Assembly: GCA_028564675.1 (NCBI GenBank) | Contig: JAOVVO010000226.1 | Span: 1-64,000, forward strand | DNA: 64,000 nucleotides | Direction: 5' to 3' | Origin: Onchocerca lupi | Taxonomy: Eukaryota; Nematoda; Chromadorea; Rhabditida; Onchocercidae | Shown: positions 37,505-47,093 of the stretch, piece by piece | Position numbering within the stretch: the stretch's first letter is position 1 | Layout of the letters: every line of letters begins with the position of its first letter | The notes under the pieces: model-generated | Database searches by the model: none | Told to the model about the DNA's origin: nothing | What the model saw: only the letters and a program-made list of their open reading frames with translations | Translations under genes and position numbers: made by a program

Positions 37505-38635
37505 AAACTAAACAAATCTTAAATGATTTATATAATCCCAAGGCAAAGTAACACAAGGAATGTTAAATCAATCTTATTTATAACAGCAAAAGGATTGAAC
37601 AAATTTCAAATGATTCGTCCAATCTAATTTATAGAAATTTTATGATAATTTTATAAAATATTAAAAGTGAAATATTTGCACATTATTTTGCATCGATTAC
37701 TGGAAGATGACCAACATCTGGCTTAATGATTTTTAAAGCTTGATTGAAATTTCTGGAAATCAATTCAGACCCTCTATGAAGTATCTAAATCCTTGCAGTT
37801 AATTGAGTAATTTCTATTAGTTCAGCTTGTTATGTGAAGCATTTTCAAAAGTTTTTTTGCATTATTAAATTTATATTTTATATGAGAGCTTTTTCTGGCA
37901 TGGAAATTTATAATCATTGAAATACAGAAAGATGGAATGTTTTTCGTTAACGATGATGTCTGGATTTGTTGTTTGTGAAATGAGTAATCGCGGATAATTT
38001 TTGTGTATGTATGAGCAATGAGCACTGAAGTTTCAAGCAGAAAGAGGGAAATAGGAGGAAAGGAATGTAAAGATGACAATCGCAAAAATCTTCTTAACAA
38101 ATATTGTGCACAATACTGAATTGACCATTCATTTTGTTGGAAAAAGAGGAGAAGATGAGGGAAAGGATTATTATTCTTTCATTTCAGAAATTTTCAATTG
38201 TGTTGTCATTGCACTCTAATTTCATGGTTCAATGGTACGATGCCAACCTTATCGCATCTTTTGCTTACAGTATTGTTCGTCTCACTTGCTACAGGTTCAT
38301 TTTGAATGCCCTCTTTTAAATCATAATAATGATAGATGATGACGATAATAATGATAATTAAAAGAAGTATTAATAGTGATATTAGTAACACTGGTAGTTG
38401 TTGCATCAATAATGGATAGTGTTTCCAATTAAAATTTCTTTCAGTTTTAAGTATTTCTAGAACTATTACTTGTTCCTATCTATTATCTAATTTGAAATTT
38501 ACATTTGAAGAAAAATCGATAAATTAAGATTTCAAATACGCAGAAATATGAGATCCATACTGTAGAATTTCACTGATCTTAGTAGTTTACAATTACCGAA
38601 TAAGTTTGCTCTTATTCTTTTACTAAATAGTTTCA
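36165..38635. other. Intergenic, AT-rich, nothing supported
   Basis: No gene could be built. A 31-base A run lies at about 37461-37491, interrupted only by the following GG. A GATAAT-rich low-complexity patch at about 38320-38400 gives a minus-strand frame starting MMQQLPVLLISLLILLLI (38206-38409), hydrophobic simply because of the repeat composition. A signal-peptide exon for the cysteine-rich gene downstream is expected somewhere here but I could not identify it. Confidence 0.45.
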
Positions 38636-40792
38636 ATGATAAGCAATCTTCCAGATTGCAAAGAATTGCTTTGTTATTCGTGTAATTCGCAGTTTGGTCC
38701 GTGTGATGGAAACGGTTGCAGTATCTCCAATGGTTTCTGTGTTTATCGTATGTTTTGTTGATTTTTCACATAACTTTAAACTAATTTTGTGATAGAATTT
38801 AAAATTTTGGGGCAAATTTTGACGAGAAAAGTTGCATGGAAAAGAAACAATTTGCAAATTTGACTTAGATTTTAATGGGTTGAAATAAAAATGAATGTAT
38901 TTTAAGAGCAAATAACTAGTGCTAATGGTAACATCTTGAGCACAGTACGATCTTGCTTGGATGGAGATCGCGTCCCAGCTGGACCTCTTCACGTAATACA
39001 GGCTGGACAATGTACTGAAACGTAAAAACTTCACTATATACATGAATTATTCATTAAAAATTGGAGTTACATGACAGAGAAAATGCTTCATCATTCGCAC
39101 TCTTATTTCATCACATGAGCAGGCTTTGTTAATAATGACAGTTTGCATTTTTTGAATACAATTCAAATTTAGAAATTAAAATAAAATTGTTGTTGATAAG
39201 CTATCCAGTATTTTTAGCTTAGATTTATCGATTTTCACGTTAACATAGAAATATCTAACTCTCTTATTTTTTATTTAGACATTATTTCTTTGCTAATTGC
39301 AATGTTACAAACAGTTATTGAGCTGTTTCCTGAAATTATGAAGTGAAAAAATAGACTGAAAAATCGTTTTTTCTTTCAAAAAACAAAAAAATTCTCCAGA
39401 TATATCCAATATTACAAAGAATTTGCAGTTTAGTACAATGTTATTTTAAACTGCTTTAGAGTTGATTCAAACACTGGCATTAGATATCGAACATATTTAT
39501 GCAATAATTATAATTATTGCAACGCAGATTGTCATCCACTACTGCCAACCGTTACCAATGATCCAATTTCACGTTAGCATTTCTCGAATTTGTTATTCTA
39601 AAATCACATTTTCTTTGCTCTTCAACTAAAGATGGCGTGAAGATCTTCAAAATAAATAAACTTATCGCGAGTAAAATATGCTTGTGCAAAGCACCAGATC
39701 GCTTAAAACTTAATACCATAAGACAAGTGAAATTTAATTACCACAATCAAGTGAAATTTATTTATCATTGTCAAATGAGATTTAATCATCATAAGCTGAA
39801 AATTCCAGCAACTCGTGCAAGCGCATTGCAATGCTTTAATTGTAATAATTTTGGAATGGATTGCTACAGCAATACTTGTACCATTGATAATGGCGGATAC
39901 TGCTTCTTCCGTAAGCTTTTAAGATGAATTATGGCTTCATATTTAAATGGTGATGACAAAATTTTTCTAAATTGCTAATAATGATAGGCAAGTGTCTTTC
40001 AATTTTCTGATAATTCGCATTGCAACTCAACATCATTGTTCATTATTCTTATGTTGATTATTTTTATGTTGAAGACTTGTTCAATTAAGTGAAATAAATT
40101 GATTAGACTGAAGCAACGAAGTCTAGAAATAGCTAGATCTTAATATAAATAATCCAAAATAGTGATCTAAAAGCTGCCTATAATGGTTTCTTTATATTGT
40201 ATAATATTCAAATAAATTACAGAATTTTCGAACGTCTCAGTTAATGGAATAAGCAGTTTGCATTACAATAAGCAATGTATTGAAGTTCCTTTTGCTAAAA
40301 CACCGAATGGTAATACTGTCACTGAAATTAACACATGTGTCATCAGGTAGACTTATTAAAATTTGATAGTTCGAAAATTGACAAGGCAGTTATTGTAATA
40401 GATTTTTAGAATTCTCTCCATTGGTTTGTTAAAAACATATATAAAAACATCCAGAATTTTCGATAAATAATGAAGAAGCGAATATGAAATCGACAATTTC
40501 TAAGGCTAAAAACAAAGGGATAATATAATAACAGATGATTTATGCTCAATGGTATAAATCATAATTTCAAATTTAAATTGTTTTTTTTCTTTTTATCTCT
40601 AGCACCGATATGCTCGGAAATCATTTCTATACACTAATCTGCAACGAAGCTAATTTATGTAACGCTAATTGCAATTTGGTTCCAGCCGCTCCACCGATAC
40701 CCGTACCCGTAGTACCTCGTTCATCTTCTTCGAAGTATTCTAGTAAAGTAATATTTTTTTTATTGTTTTTTCTCAATTTTTGCAGTAAATAA
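38636..40792 (+). CDS. Two-domain cysteine-rich, probably GPI-anchored surface protein (5' end incomplete)
   Basis: I do not recognise the family; it recalls nematode Ly6/ET-type modules. Exons: up to 38747 (start uncertain, ATG 38636 in frame or acceptor CTTCCAG), 38907-39021, 39460-39572, then 39809-39910 (or from 39632), 40223-40346 and 40603-40792. Domain 1 (CKELLCYSCNSQFGPC...) and domain 2 (LQCFNCNNFGMDCYSNTC...) share the spacing CxxC-x6-C-x4-C, two middle cysteines and a closing C-x5-C-x3-C (CNNYNYCNADC and CNEANLCNANC), about ten cysteines each. Both copies are split by introns in identical phases. After domain 2 come a Pro-rich linker, a Ser-rich stretch and a hydrophobic end (VIFFLLFFLNF), the pattern of a GPI-attachment signal. 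No signal peptide exon was found. AATAAA lies at 40835-40840. Confidence 0.7.
39727..39798. repeat. 24-bp repeat, three copies, possibly coding
   Basis: Three 24-base units start at 39727, 39751 and 39775 (GTGAAATTTAATTACCACAA and two variants). In the frame of the neighbouring cysteine-rich gene they encode three eight-residue units of the form VKFNYHNQ. They lie between the two cysteine-rich domains, in sequence that is coding if the acceptor at 39631 is used and intronic if the acceptor at 39808 is used. Both acceptors keep the frame. Confidence 0.85.
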
Positions 40793-41270
40793 TTATGTAG
40801 TTAATAATAATTGAAAATGTAATTACTACCTGAAAATAAAAATTCACTTGATGTTAAAATAAAACAATTCACTTGGTTTGGCTATCTTGAGTTATGGCAA
40901 TAAGAAACATAATAAATATAATCTCATAATAGTACAGTATTAATAATGATGCCAGTAATTAAAAAAAATCATTGAAACAAGCATATAGTCGTAAAATATT
41001 GTGAAAAATTGTGAAAAATCCTAATAACATATAAATAATCAATAATCACGTACTATTGTGACAAAATAATTGTCCTTTGTTGTATGTAATAATACGTCAT
41101 TTTCTAATATAGTATATTTAAATGATGAGTTTCAACTCAGTTCGAGAGGCATTGGTGTAAAAGCGAACAGATAATTAAAGATTTGCTTGTTTAGTCAGTG
41201 GGTGAAATCAGAAACTCTCGATATGCGGACAAGTACTGTTTGGAATATTAAATAAAAAGATGTAATCTGC

Positions 41271-41408
41271 GCTTGAGCTTTTCTTATAATACGAAGGAAA
41301 TGAAAATGAAATCATTGTCTCTTCTGAAATCATTGATTTCATTTTCATTGTTTCTTCTGAAATCATTGATTTCATTTTCATTTCCTTCGTATTATAATAA
41401 GCTCAAGC
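41271..41408. repeat. Long near-perfect hairpin: ~42-bp arms, 52-base loop
   Basis: The left arm 41271-41314 (GCTTGAGCTTTTCTTATAAT onward to ATCA) and the right arm 41367-41408 (TGATTTCATTTTCATTTCCT onward to CAAGC) are reverse complements with a single small bulge or mismatch near GAGCTTTTCTTA. The loop contains another self-complementary motif (TGAAATCATTGATTTCA) and a direct repeat of TTCTGAAATCATTGATTTCA. Candidates are a siRNA/miRNA-like precursor, a foldback transposon or a recent inverted duplication. Confidence 0.95.
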
Positions 41409-42057
41409 TCAGTAAGTATTTCCTTATATAATAATACTGAATCTTATTAATCTCAGTTTCAATCCAACCCTTATGGCTTCATCTATGTTAATATAATTTG
41501 AAATTATGCGCATTAACAAGAAGAGCGACCATATGAAAGGCGATTTTTTTAAAAAAAAACAACTTTTATAAATATCTCCAATAACTAGCTATATAACTGA
41601 ATTGAAGTTTCAAAATCTTCAATTAATTCTGTGAAAATTCTAATATACAAGCGAACTGAATTATAAATAATTTCGGTTTGTAAATGATTTTGAAAGCAAG
41701 CAATATTAGAAAGTGTTCTGAAAAGTAAATTCTTGAAACTTTCTTGAAAGACGCATAAATGCAGTCGTATAAATATTTATTATATTATTTTATTGTTTTT
41801 ACTGAACATTGAGACAAACAAATGTTTGTCATTTACAAAACAAAGGGACCAAACTCTGTCGTTAGTTATTTTCTAATTCATTTTACTTCTTATATCAACC
41901 TAACAATCGCTTACAGTATGTTACTGAGAATTTGAGTGATACTGCAACTGTATGATTGTTACACACAGACTGTCCGAAAAAACCGAAAGATGGCTTATTA
42001 TAAGCAAGGAATATTGAAGGTCAAGAAATGCGAAGATAGTTTCAAATGGACAGAAAG

Positions 42058-42386
42058 CCGATAAACATGTTTATCACCAAAACGCTCCGATTACAAATAA
42101 GAGAGATTGACCAGTGAGGAAGCGACACATTGGAGTCAAGAAAGAGGAAGAAGTACCCGAAAGGATTTAAAAGGCTCGAGATTTTGGAGCAGAATCAATT
42201 TTCGATAACAGTTTTTCTAGAAGGACCGAGCAACAGTTCGGAATTTTGCACATCGACACAGCGATAGTTTCTATGATGATCCAGAACGACGCAGTGATAG
42301 CAGCAAATCGACAAACAAGGATCACTATTTTTCTCTACCAATAAAAAGGAATAATATCCAATGATCAGTTTTCTTGGATATTCTCC
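42058..42386 (+). repeat. Dispersed repeat family, copy A
   Basis: Shares ordered landmarks with copies B and C: ATAAACATGTTTATCACC, CCGATTACAAATAA, AAGGATTTAAAAG, and the closing CAATGATCAG...GGATATTCTCC. The copies are divergent, with indels, and none carries an open frame throughout. A degenerate retroelement part, such as a solo LTR, or an old gene-family remnant would fit. Confidence 0.55.
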
Positions 42387-42759
42387 ATGTACAGAAAGAA
42401 ACCAATCTTCCCGTTAATCAATAAAAATTTTTACCGAAGGATTCGTCTCTTTTATAATAACTCAATAAATAAATCAATTTTTTCCGATACACATAAATTT
42501 ATTAGCGAGTATGAAAAGACTTCTTCACCCCTTTCTTCCCTTATCAGTTAATTAAATGATGGAAACTCCCATTACAGAGCAGTGGCATAGAAGAATATTC
42601 ATGGTATATATATATGTATGATTTATTGGTGAACAAAAGGAATATCCTTATCATTTATCACTGTTTATATCCATATTAAATGATAGAAATAAAAAGTAAA
42701 AAACAATATTGCGGTGACTACAAATACTTCAATGTCAGTCTCATCCCAGTAGAAAATAG

Positions 42760-42930
42760 TTACCATTGTATGTATGGGTGATAGTAAAATTGTTGGTGAT
42801 GCTGTGAAAAATGTCCAAGATATCTATAATGCTGATATCATGGGCCATCCTCGTCATCGTCCCGCCAGCCAGGTGATGTCAACGATATTACTAACAGCGA
42901 CCCAATCGCCTCTATGCTTTGGATTTTTTA
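42760..42930 (-). pseudogene. Decayed paralogue of the His-rich secreted peptide
   Basis: Read on the minus strand, the sequence matches the intact His-rich gene next door through part of the signal peptide (LLVISLTSPGW), the acidic patch (DDDEDGP) and the tail (YLGHFSQHHQQFYYHP), ending in TAA at 42762-42760. The tryptophan codon of the GPW motif is TGA (42840-42838), the signal-peptide region is shortened by about 20 bases, and no ATG remains at the corresponding start. After the nonsense codon the frame is still open to the natural end, so inactivation looks fairly recent. Confidence 0.75.
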
Positions 42931-43147
42931 AATGACAATCCCATGAAATGTTGTGATTCAACATTGAGCAATAAAAGCTAAAAAGAAAAAAATAGAATAA
43001 TTTTGAAGAAGGTTATTGTTTTATAGTTCAATATCTGACATTTATTTATGAAATATTTTTATTTCTTCTTACTAATTAAGAAACAATACAAAATACAAAG
43101 ATATGAATAAAAATTGAACGATTTTAAAAAGAATCTCTGAAAACACA

Positions 43148-43390
43148 TCAATCCCAGCTCCATCCCCCGTGGCCCAGTGGATGATAATCGCCATGATGTG
43201 GATAATGATGGAATTGATGGTGATGCCACGGGAAGTGTCCGTGATGTTGATGATGTCCTGGAAAGTGTCCGAGATGTTGATGATGATGATGCCACGGACC
43301 ATCCCAGTCATCTTCCCACCAGCCAGACGCTGTCACCGATATTGCCAACAAAGCTAATAGTAATATTGTGACAAATCGCCGCGATACCAT
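43148..43390 (-). CDS. Small secreted histidine-rich peptide
   Basis: 80 residues starting at ATG 43390, with no recognised family. Residues 1-21 (MVSRRFVTILLLALLAISVTA) are a textbook signal peptide. The mature part of about 59 residues starts SGWWEDDWDGPW and is about one third histidine (20 His), in the pattern HHHHQHLGHFPG, HHQHHGHF, HHHQFHH, then HPLGHGGWSWD. It has no cysteine. Such composition predicts Zn/Cu/Ni binding and is shared by some antimicrobial and metal-handling peptides; the role is inference. The coding exon follows an acceptor ATTATAG two bases before the ATG; a 109-bp 5' UTR intron (43501-43393) with donor GTAAGT and an upstream TATATAA support a real transcript. AATAAA on the minus strand at 43046-43041. 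A decayed paralogue lies 220 bp downstream. Confidence 0.85.
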   Translation of the reverse strand: MVSRRFVTILLLALLAISVTASGWWEDDWDGPWHHHHQHLGHFPGHHQHHGHFPWHHHQFHHYPHHGDYHPLGHGGWSWD

Positions 43391-43560
43391 CACTATAATA
43401 CAATTTATTGTCGTTCTAGTCGTCGAATAATCAAAAAGTCGACTAGGTAATTATTGATTAGATAATTAAATTTCGAAAAGGTCAAAAATAGAGAAACTTA
43501 CTGAATTCCTGCAAAAGGGATCTGTCCACTTTAATATGAGAAAATTCAGAGAAGAGATGC

Positions 43561-43567
43561 TTATATA
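43561..43567 (-). promoter_or_regulatory. TATA box for the His-rich peptide gene
   Basis: TATATAA on the minus strand is 58 bases before the 5' splice site of the 5' UTR intron and about 170 bp before the ATG. The spacing fits transcription start near 43535 with a short untranslated first exon. Strong TATA boxes in worms often mark highly or inducibly expressed small secreted proteins. Confidence 0.55.
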
Positions 43568-44381
43568 GCAAATATTGAAACAGGCTTGAAATCTAGGTCG
43601 GTGAAAAGAGGATTCGTTGCAGAAGCTTGAAAATCACATTCTGTTCATTTTTTATAACTCATTATCAGACCACGATTTTTCCTTCCTCGATACCATTAGC
43701 ATGTGACCTCATTTCAGATACATAAAAAAATGCTAATGAAGAAAGAGTGGAATTATTTTCGCAATCAACTTTTCTTATATTTGATTGCATTTAGTCTCTT
43801 TCAAGAAATTGAGGAATAAAGATAGTTATGAAATGTTTGAAATTCACACCTACTATTTGTTCATCGCAGCAATTTTTCTTCCCGCGACAAAGTCATTTTA
43901 GTTTTATAAGCAAATATGTATAAAGCTTGGGATCAAGAATTTAGCTTTACTTTTCGCATTTAACTGCATAGCATCTGAGCTTTATAAATTTTAATTGTTT
44001 AGGAATATATTTCAACTCGTTTTAATCATAAATTGCATTACTTACAATACAGACGATGAATTATGCTTTATTGTGTTTTCTCATATATTTAATGAGCAGA
44101 AAGATCTTTCATTTTTGAAGCTTAATGAAATCAAATGAAATATTTCGTGCATTCTTTTTAATCATATTTGAAAGAAACGAGCAAACATTCAACACAAGAA
44201 TTGCTTTGGTTAGCAAAATTTCCCCTTCATCTAAAGAAATCCATCGTTCGTCAATTTCTTCAGTCATCGTCGAATTTTGATTATTCATACATTTTAAAAC
44301 TGAAAAATGTTCATAAGTATAAGAAGTCTTACAAACTACAAAATTATATAATTTTTTAATATAATTTCAATACCAGTCTTA
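43568..44381. other. Upstream region, AT-rich, nothing recognised
   Basis: The promoter region of the His-rich gene and the flank of the inverted-repeat element. An open frame at 44168-44359 has no recognisable domain. Nothing else stands out. Confidence 0.5.
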
Positions 44382-45203
44382 TCTATATAAATAAAAATGT
44401 AAATGCTTCCTTTTACCCCGGACGGAACTTCGCAACTTCTCCACTGATTGTTTTCAAATCTTGACACAACCTTGTATGCGATCAGGCTTTCATTCTTATA
44501 TAGACATACTTTTTTCACGTGTCACATCCGTGACAATTAAAAGTAAGCGAGGGGGTTGAATTTTTGGATTCTGCCCTGCACCATGTCCTCATGAGCGGAC
44601 AGAATTTATTCACCACGCCTACTTTCTGCATTGACTGCGGCTACTTCCTGAAACGTTTAAAATTCTTCATCGATTGATTTGAAATTTTCATTCTGCGTTG
44701 CATTCGAATAGACGTGTGTTTTTAAATAAATAAGGCGAACAATTTAAGCTTTTCATTTGTTTTTTGCTTTGTGAGAGATGTAATTCGTTTATTTTTTGAT
44801 TACTGGGGAATGCAGTTGTGTCGCACATATGTCGAAATCATGATAGTGTATTATGGAATGTTTCGCCCCAGCAGTTTATGGATTACCTCTCTACTTCTAA
44901 TATTAGATCGTGTTTTAAATTGCCTCTTGCCGTAAATTTTACCCTCTGATTCGAAATTTTGGCACAATGTTACATTCGAATAAGTGCATTGTTTTTATAT
45001 AGATATATCTACTTTTTTTTTTTCCAATACATGCGCTGCTATAGTTGCTGCAGTAGCTGAAAAATTGGCATTTTGAGCGGAAAGTTCCAGTATTTTGAAA
45101 GAACTATGGGAACATGATTTATTCTTTCCCGGTACACTTCGCATTTTAATCTAGCTTCATTTCAAGCTTTCTATCGTATCTTGCTTTATATATTTGGTTT
45201 TAG

Positions 45204-45308
45204 TGGTTCTACGTCGTCGCTACCAGTGCAACCAGATCCAGCAGTGTTAGCACTGTATCGAGCAAAGTTCGCAAAGAAAAAGAAAGTAATGGGCATCATA
45301 AAGACTTC
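45204..45308 (+). other. Orphan exon-like segment
   Basis: Preceded by TTTGGTTTTAG and followed by GTAAGTG, this 105-base segment is open in one frame, reading GSTSSLPVQPDPAVLALYRA and on to a lysine-rich end. Codon use looks genuine, but no neighbouring exon, start or stop could be joined to it and I recognise no domain. It lies inside the inverted-repeat element and may be a captured or decayed gene fragment. Confidence 0.25.
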
Positions 45309-46221
45309 GTAAGTGTAATGATATCTCACATGTGCAGTTTAAGTACCCGAGTTTAATGATTATTAAGACCCACCAATGGCAGTAAATGATGTGGTGATTA
45401 AAGCCGGCTCCTTTCTTGATTGATACATCGTCTTTGGATTGATGATATCCTAACAACTCCGGGGCGTGGACTAAAGCGAAGTAGCCGCAGCCGATGATCC
45501 AAAAATCGATTGTTATCTTTTTACATCGACGATTCAGTTGGACGCGTTCCTCAACAGAGCCAACACTACTCACGACGAACTTCCCACTTTTTTTTTTCTT
45601 TTCTCCATTGTGCTTGCGGATAATTGGAGAATTATTCACTATATCTGTATTATTTTATTTTAACATGCGAAATAAATTGTTAAAAATTCATATTGTCGTG
45701 AAACACTCTATACTATTATCATTCAAGTTTCGCGACAATCGATTTGAATTTACACCGTGTATTCAATTCAACATTGCTATCATCAATGAAATACATTTGT
45801 AGGAATTTCTGCTAACCATCTAGTAATGAAAGCAGAGAACCGGCTTTATAATAAATTTGTCCTTTCACTTTGAAAGGATTTCTGCGTCGAACGACATTAT
45901 TTGGAAGTACTACTTGTATTTCTTGATTTTAGACAGGAAACGCTTTGATTCGGCGGTATATAAAGCAAGCAAAGTTTTTAATGGCTCTGGTGGTTCTTCA
46001 ACTTGAAGCAGTTTAATTTTTCCGACGGCGCAATTTCTTACATTCCTTTCATTTCTCTATTAAATTTCAAAGCCTTGCAATAAGAACATGCTTCAGTCAT
46101 CAGCTGGGTTGTACCGGAATGGAGAGCGATTATAATTGCGTGATTGCTGAACATCGAGTCGCGTTTGACTCTGATCAAGAAATACTAAAGGGTGAAGTGG
46201 CGCGACATAATTTTAAAGGGA

Positions 46222-46442
46222 CGACAAACATATTTACTACTAAAAAACTCCAATTCACAGATAAACGATAAAGATCGACTCTGCAATAGCAACAGTTGGG
46301 AGTTCCAAAGGTTCCAGTTCAACAGTTCAAAGTGACGCAAAAGTAGCAACAATTCGACATTTCGCTTGAAAAGTTTTCTTCCCTATCAGTGACAAAGAAA
46401 AGAATAACCGAGTGATCAATTTGCCTGGATGTTCTCTGATAA
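46222..46442 (+). repeat. Dispersed repeat family, copy B
   Basis: Landmarks shared with copies A and C: ACAAACATATTTACTACT, CCAATTCACAGATAAAC, GACAAAGAAAAGAATAACCG and GTGATCAATTTGCCTGGATG. It lies within the inverted-repeat element, near its right end. A TATATAAAG at about 45958 and a 50-codon frame starting MESDYNCVIAEHRVAF (about 46120) lie upstream; whether they belong to the repeat is unknown. Confidence 0.5.
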
Positions 46443-46839
46443 TTGCTTGTTATGAAGCACTCTTGCTTGTCACTCTTCATCGATCAATAAAACTGTCATA
46501 TACGACATAAAAAACCTCCTCACACCTTTTGATGACCTAGCTGAATCATAATAGCAAGAATCAATCTCCAACCCAACCAAACTACCAGTTTTTTTCCCCA
46601 ACACTTGAAATATGCATTTTCTTTTTTTTTTTTTTTTCCCACTTAACCAGACTGAGCTACCAACGCGTGCATACAAAGATGCGCATATTCGAATGCAACG
46701 TTGTGTCAAAATTTCAAAGCAATGGATAAGGACTTTCCGATATTTAAGATTTCAAATTAATATATATGGCGGTGTTTAAGAACCTTTCGGAGGTTTAAGA
46801 TTTTGAACAAACGAACATTGACATTTTTATTTATATAGA

Positions 46840-47093
46840 CTAGCTGGAGCCGGACATGCGAAGTTTGGCCGGCCCCCATAGAATACCTGGATCGGCCACG
46901 CGCAGCGTGTTGTGTAAAAATGAATATGATTTGAATACAAACCTACAAATGGAATCAATCTTATAATATATATTTTTCAGATCAAGCAGAATTGTTTAAT
47001 TGCCTAAATTTGTCACAAATTTCCAAGATCTTGATAAATACTAACAAAGAAAGACTAATTTACTAAGGCTTGAAGTAATAAAAAACTGCGTAA
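46840..47093. other. Short spacer with a GC-rich patch
   Basis: Immediately outside the right inverted repeat, about 70 bases (46840-46912) are far richer in G and C than anything nearby (GGAGCCGGACATGCGAAG, GGCCGGCCCCC, GGCCACGCGCAGCG). After that the sequence returns to AT-rich 3' UTR of the HAD gene on the minus strand. Confidence 0.7.

Larger units (their letters stand above)
40793..42759. other. Accessory noncoding stretch: hairpin and dispersed repeat copy
   Basis: The 3' UTR of the cysteine-rich gene ends near 40860. The rest lacks any supported reading frame but contains the long hairpin at 41271-41408 and one copy of a dispersed repeat at about 42058-42386 (both listed). The segment 41950-42440 is clearly less AT-rich than its surroundings. 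Confidence 0.5.
44382..46839. mobile_element. 2.46-kb element with terminal inverted repeats (putative non-autonomous DNA transposon)
   Basis: TCTATATAAATAAAAATGT plus AAATG at 44382-44405 is matched in inverted orientation at 46816-46839, 23 of 24 bases. A subterminal motif of about 38 bases, consensus TTTGAAATTTTGACACAAYG followed by TTGCATTCGAATA, occurs near the left end at about 44450, 44680 and 44950 (+) and once inverted near the right end (46735-46690). The interior is less AT-rich than the flanks. No transposase was recognised: the longest frame (45639-45247, minus, 130 codons) contains no ATG. I could not see an unambiguous target-site duplication, so the exact ends are uncertain. 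It ends 255 bp from the third HAD gene. Confidence 0.65.

Noticed and set aside
38206..38409. Minus-strand 67-codon frame with a long hydrophobic run, like a small membrane protein
   Set aside because: The hydrophobic stretch is produced by a GATAAT/ATT-type low-complexity tract; there is no supporting splice site, promoter or homologue.
45247..45639. 130-codon minus-strand open frame, the longest inside the inverted-repeat element
   Set aside because: It has no ATG anywhere, starts at an alternative codon, shows no recognisable domain and overlaps a plus-strand exon-like segment. Kept only as a remark on the element.
46640..46675. tRNA A-box-like sequence on the minus strand (GGTAGCTCAGTCTGGTTAAG)
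   Set aside because: No B box (GGTTCGANTCC) at the right distance and no cloverleaf; it runs into a poly-A tract. Possibly a SINE scrap but unsupported.
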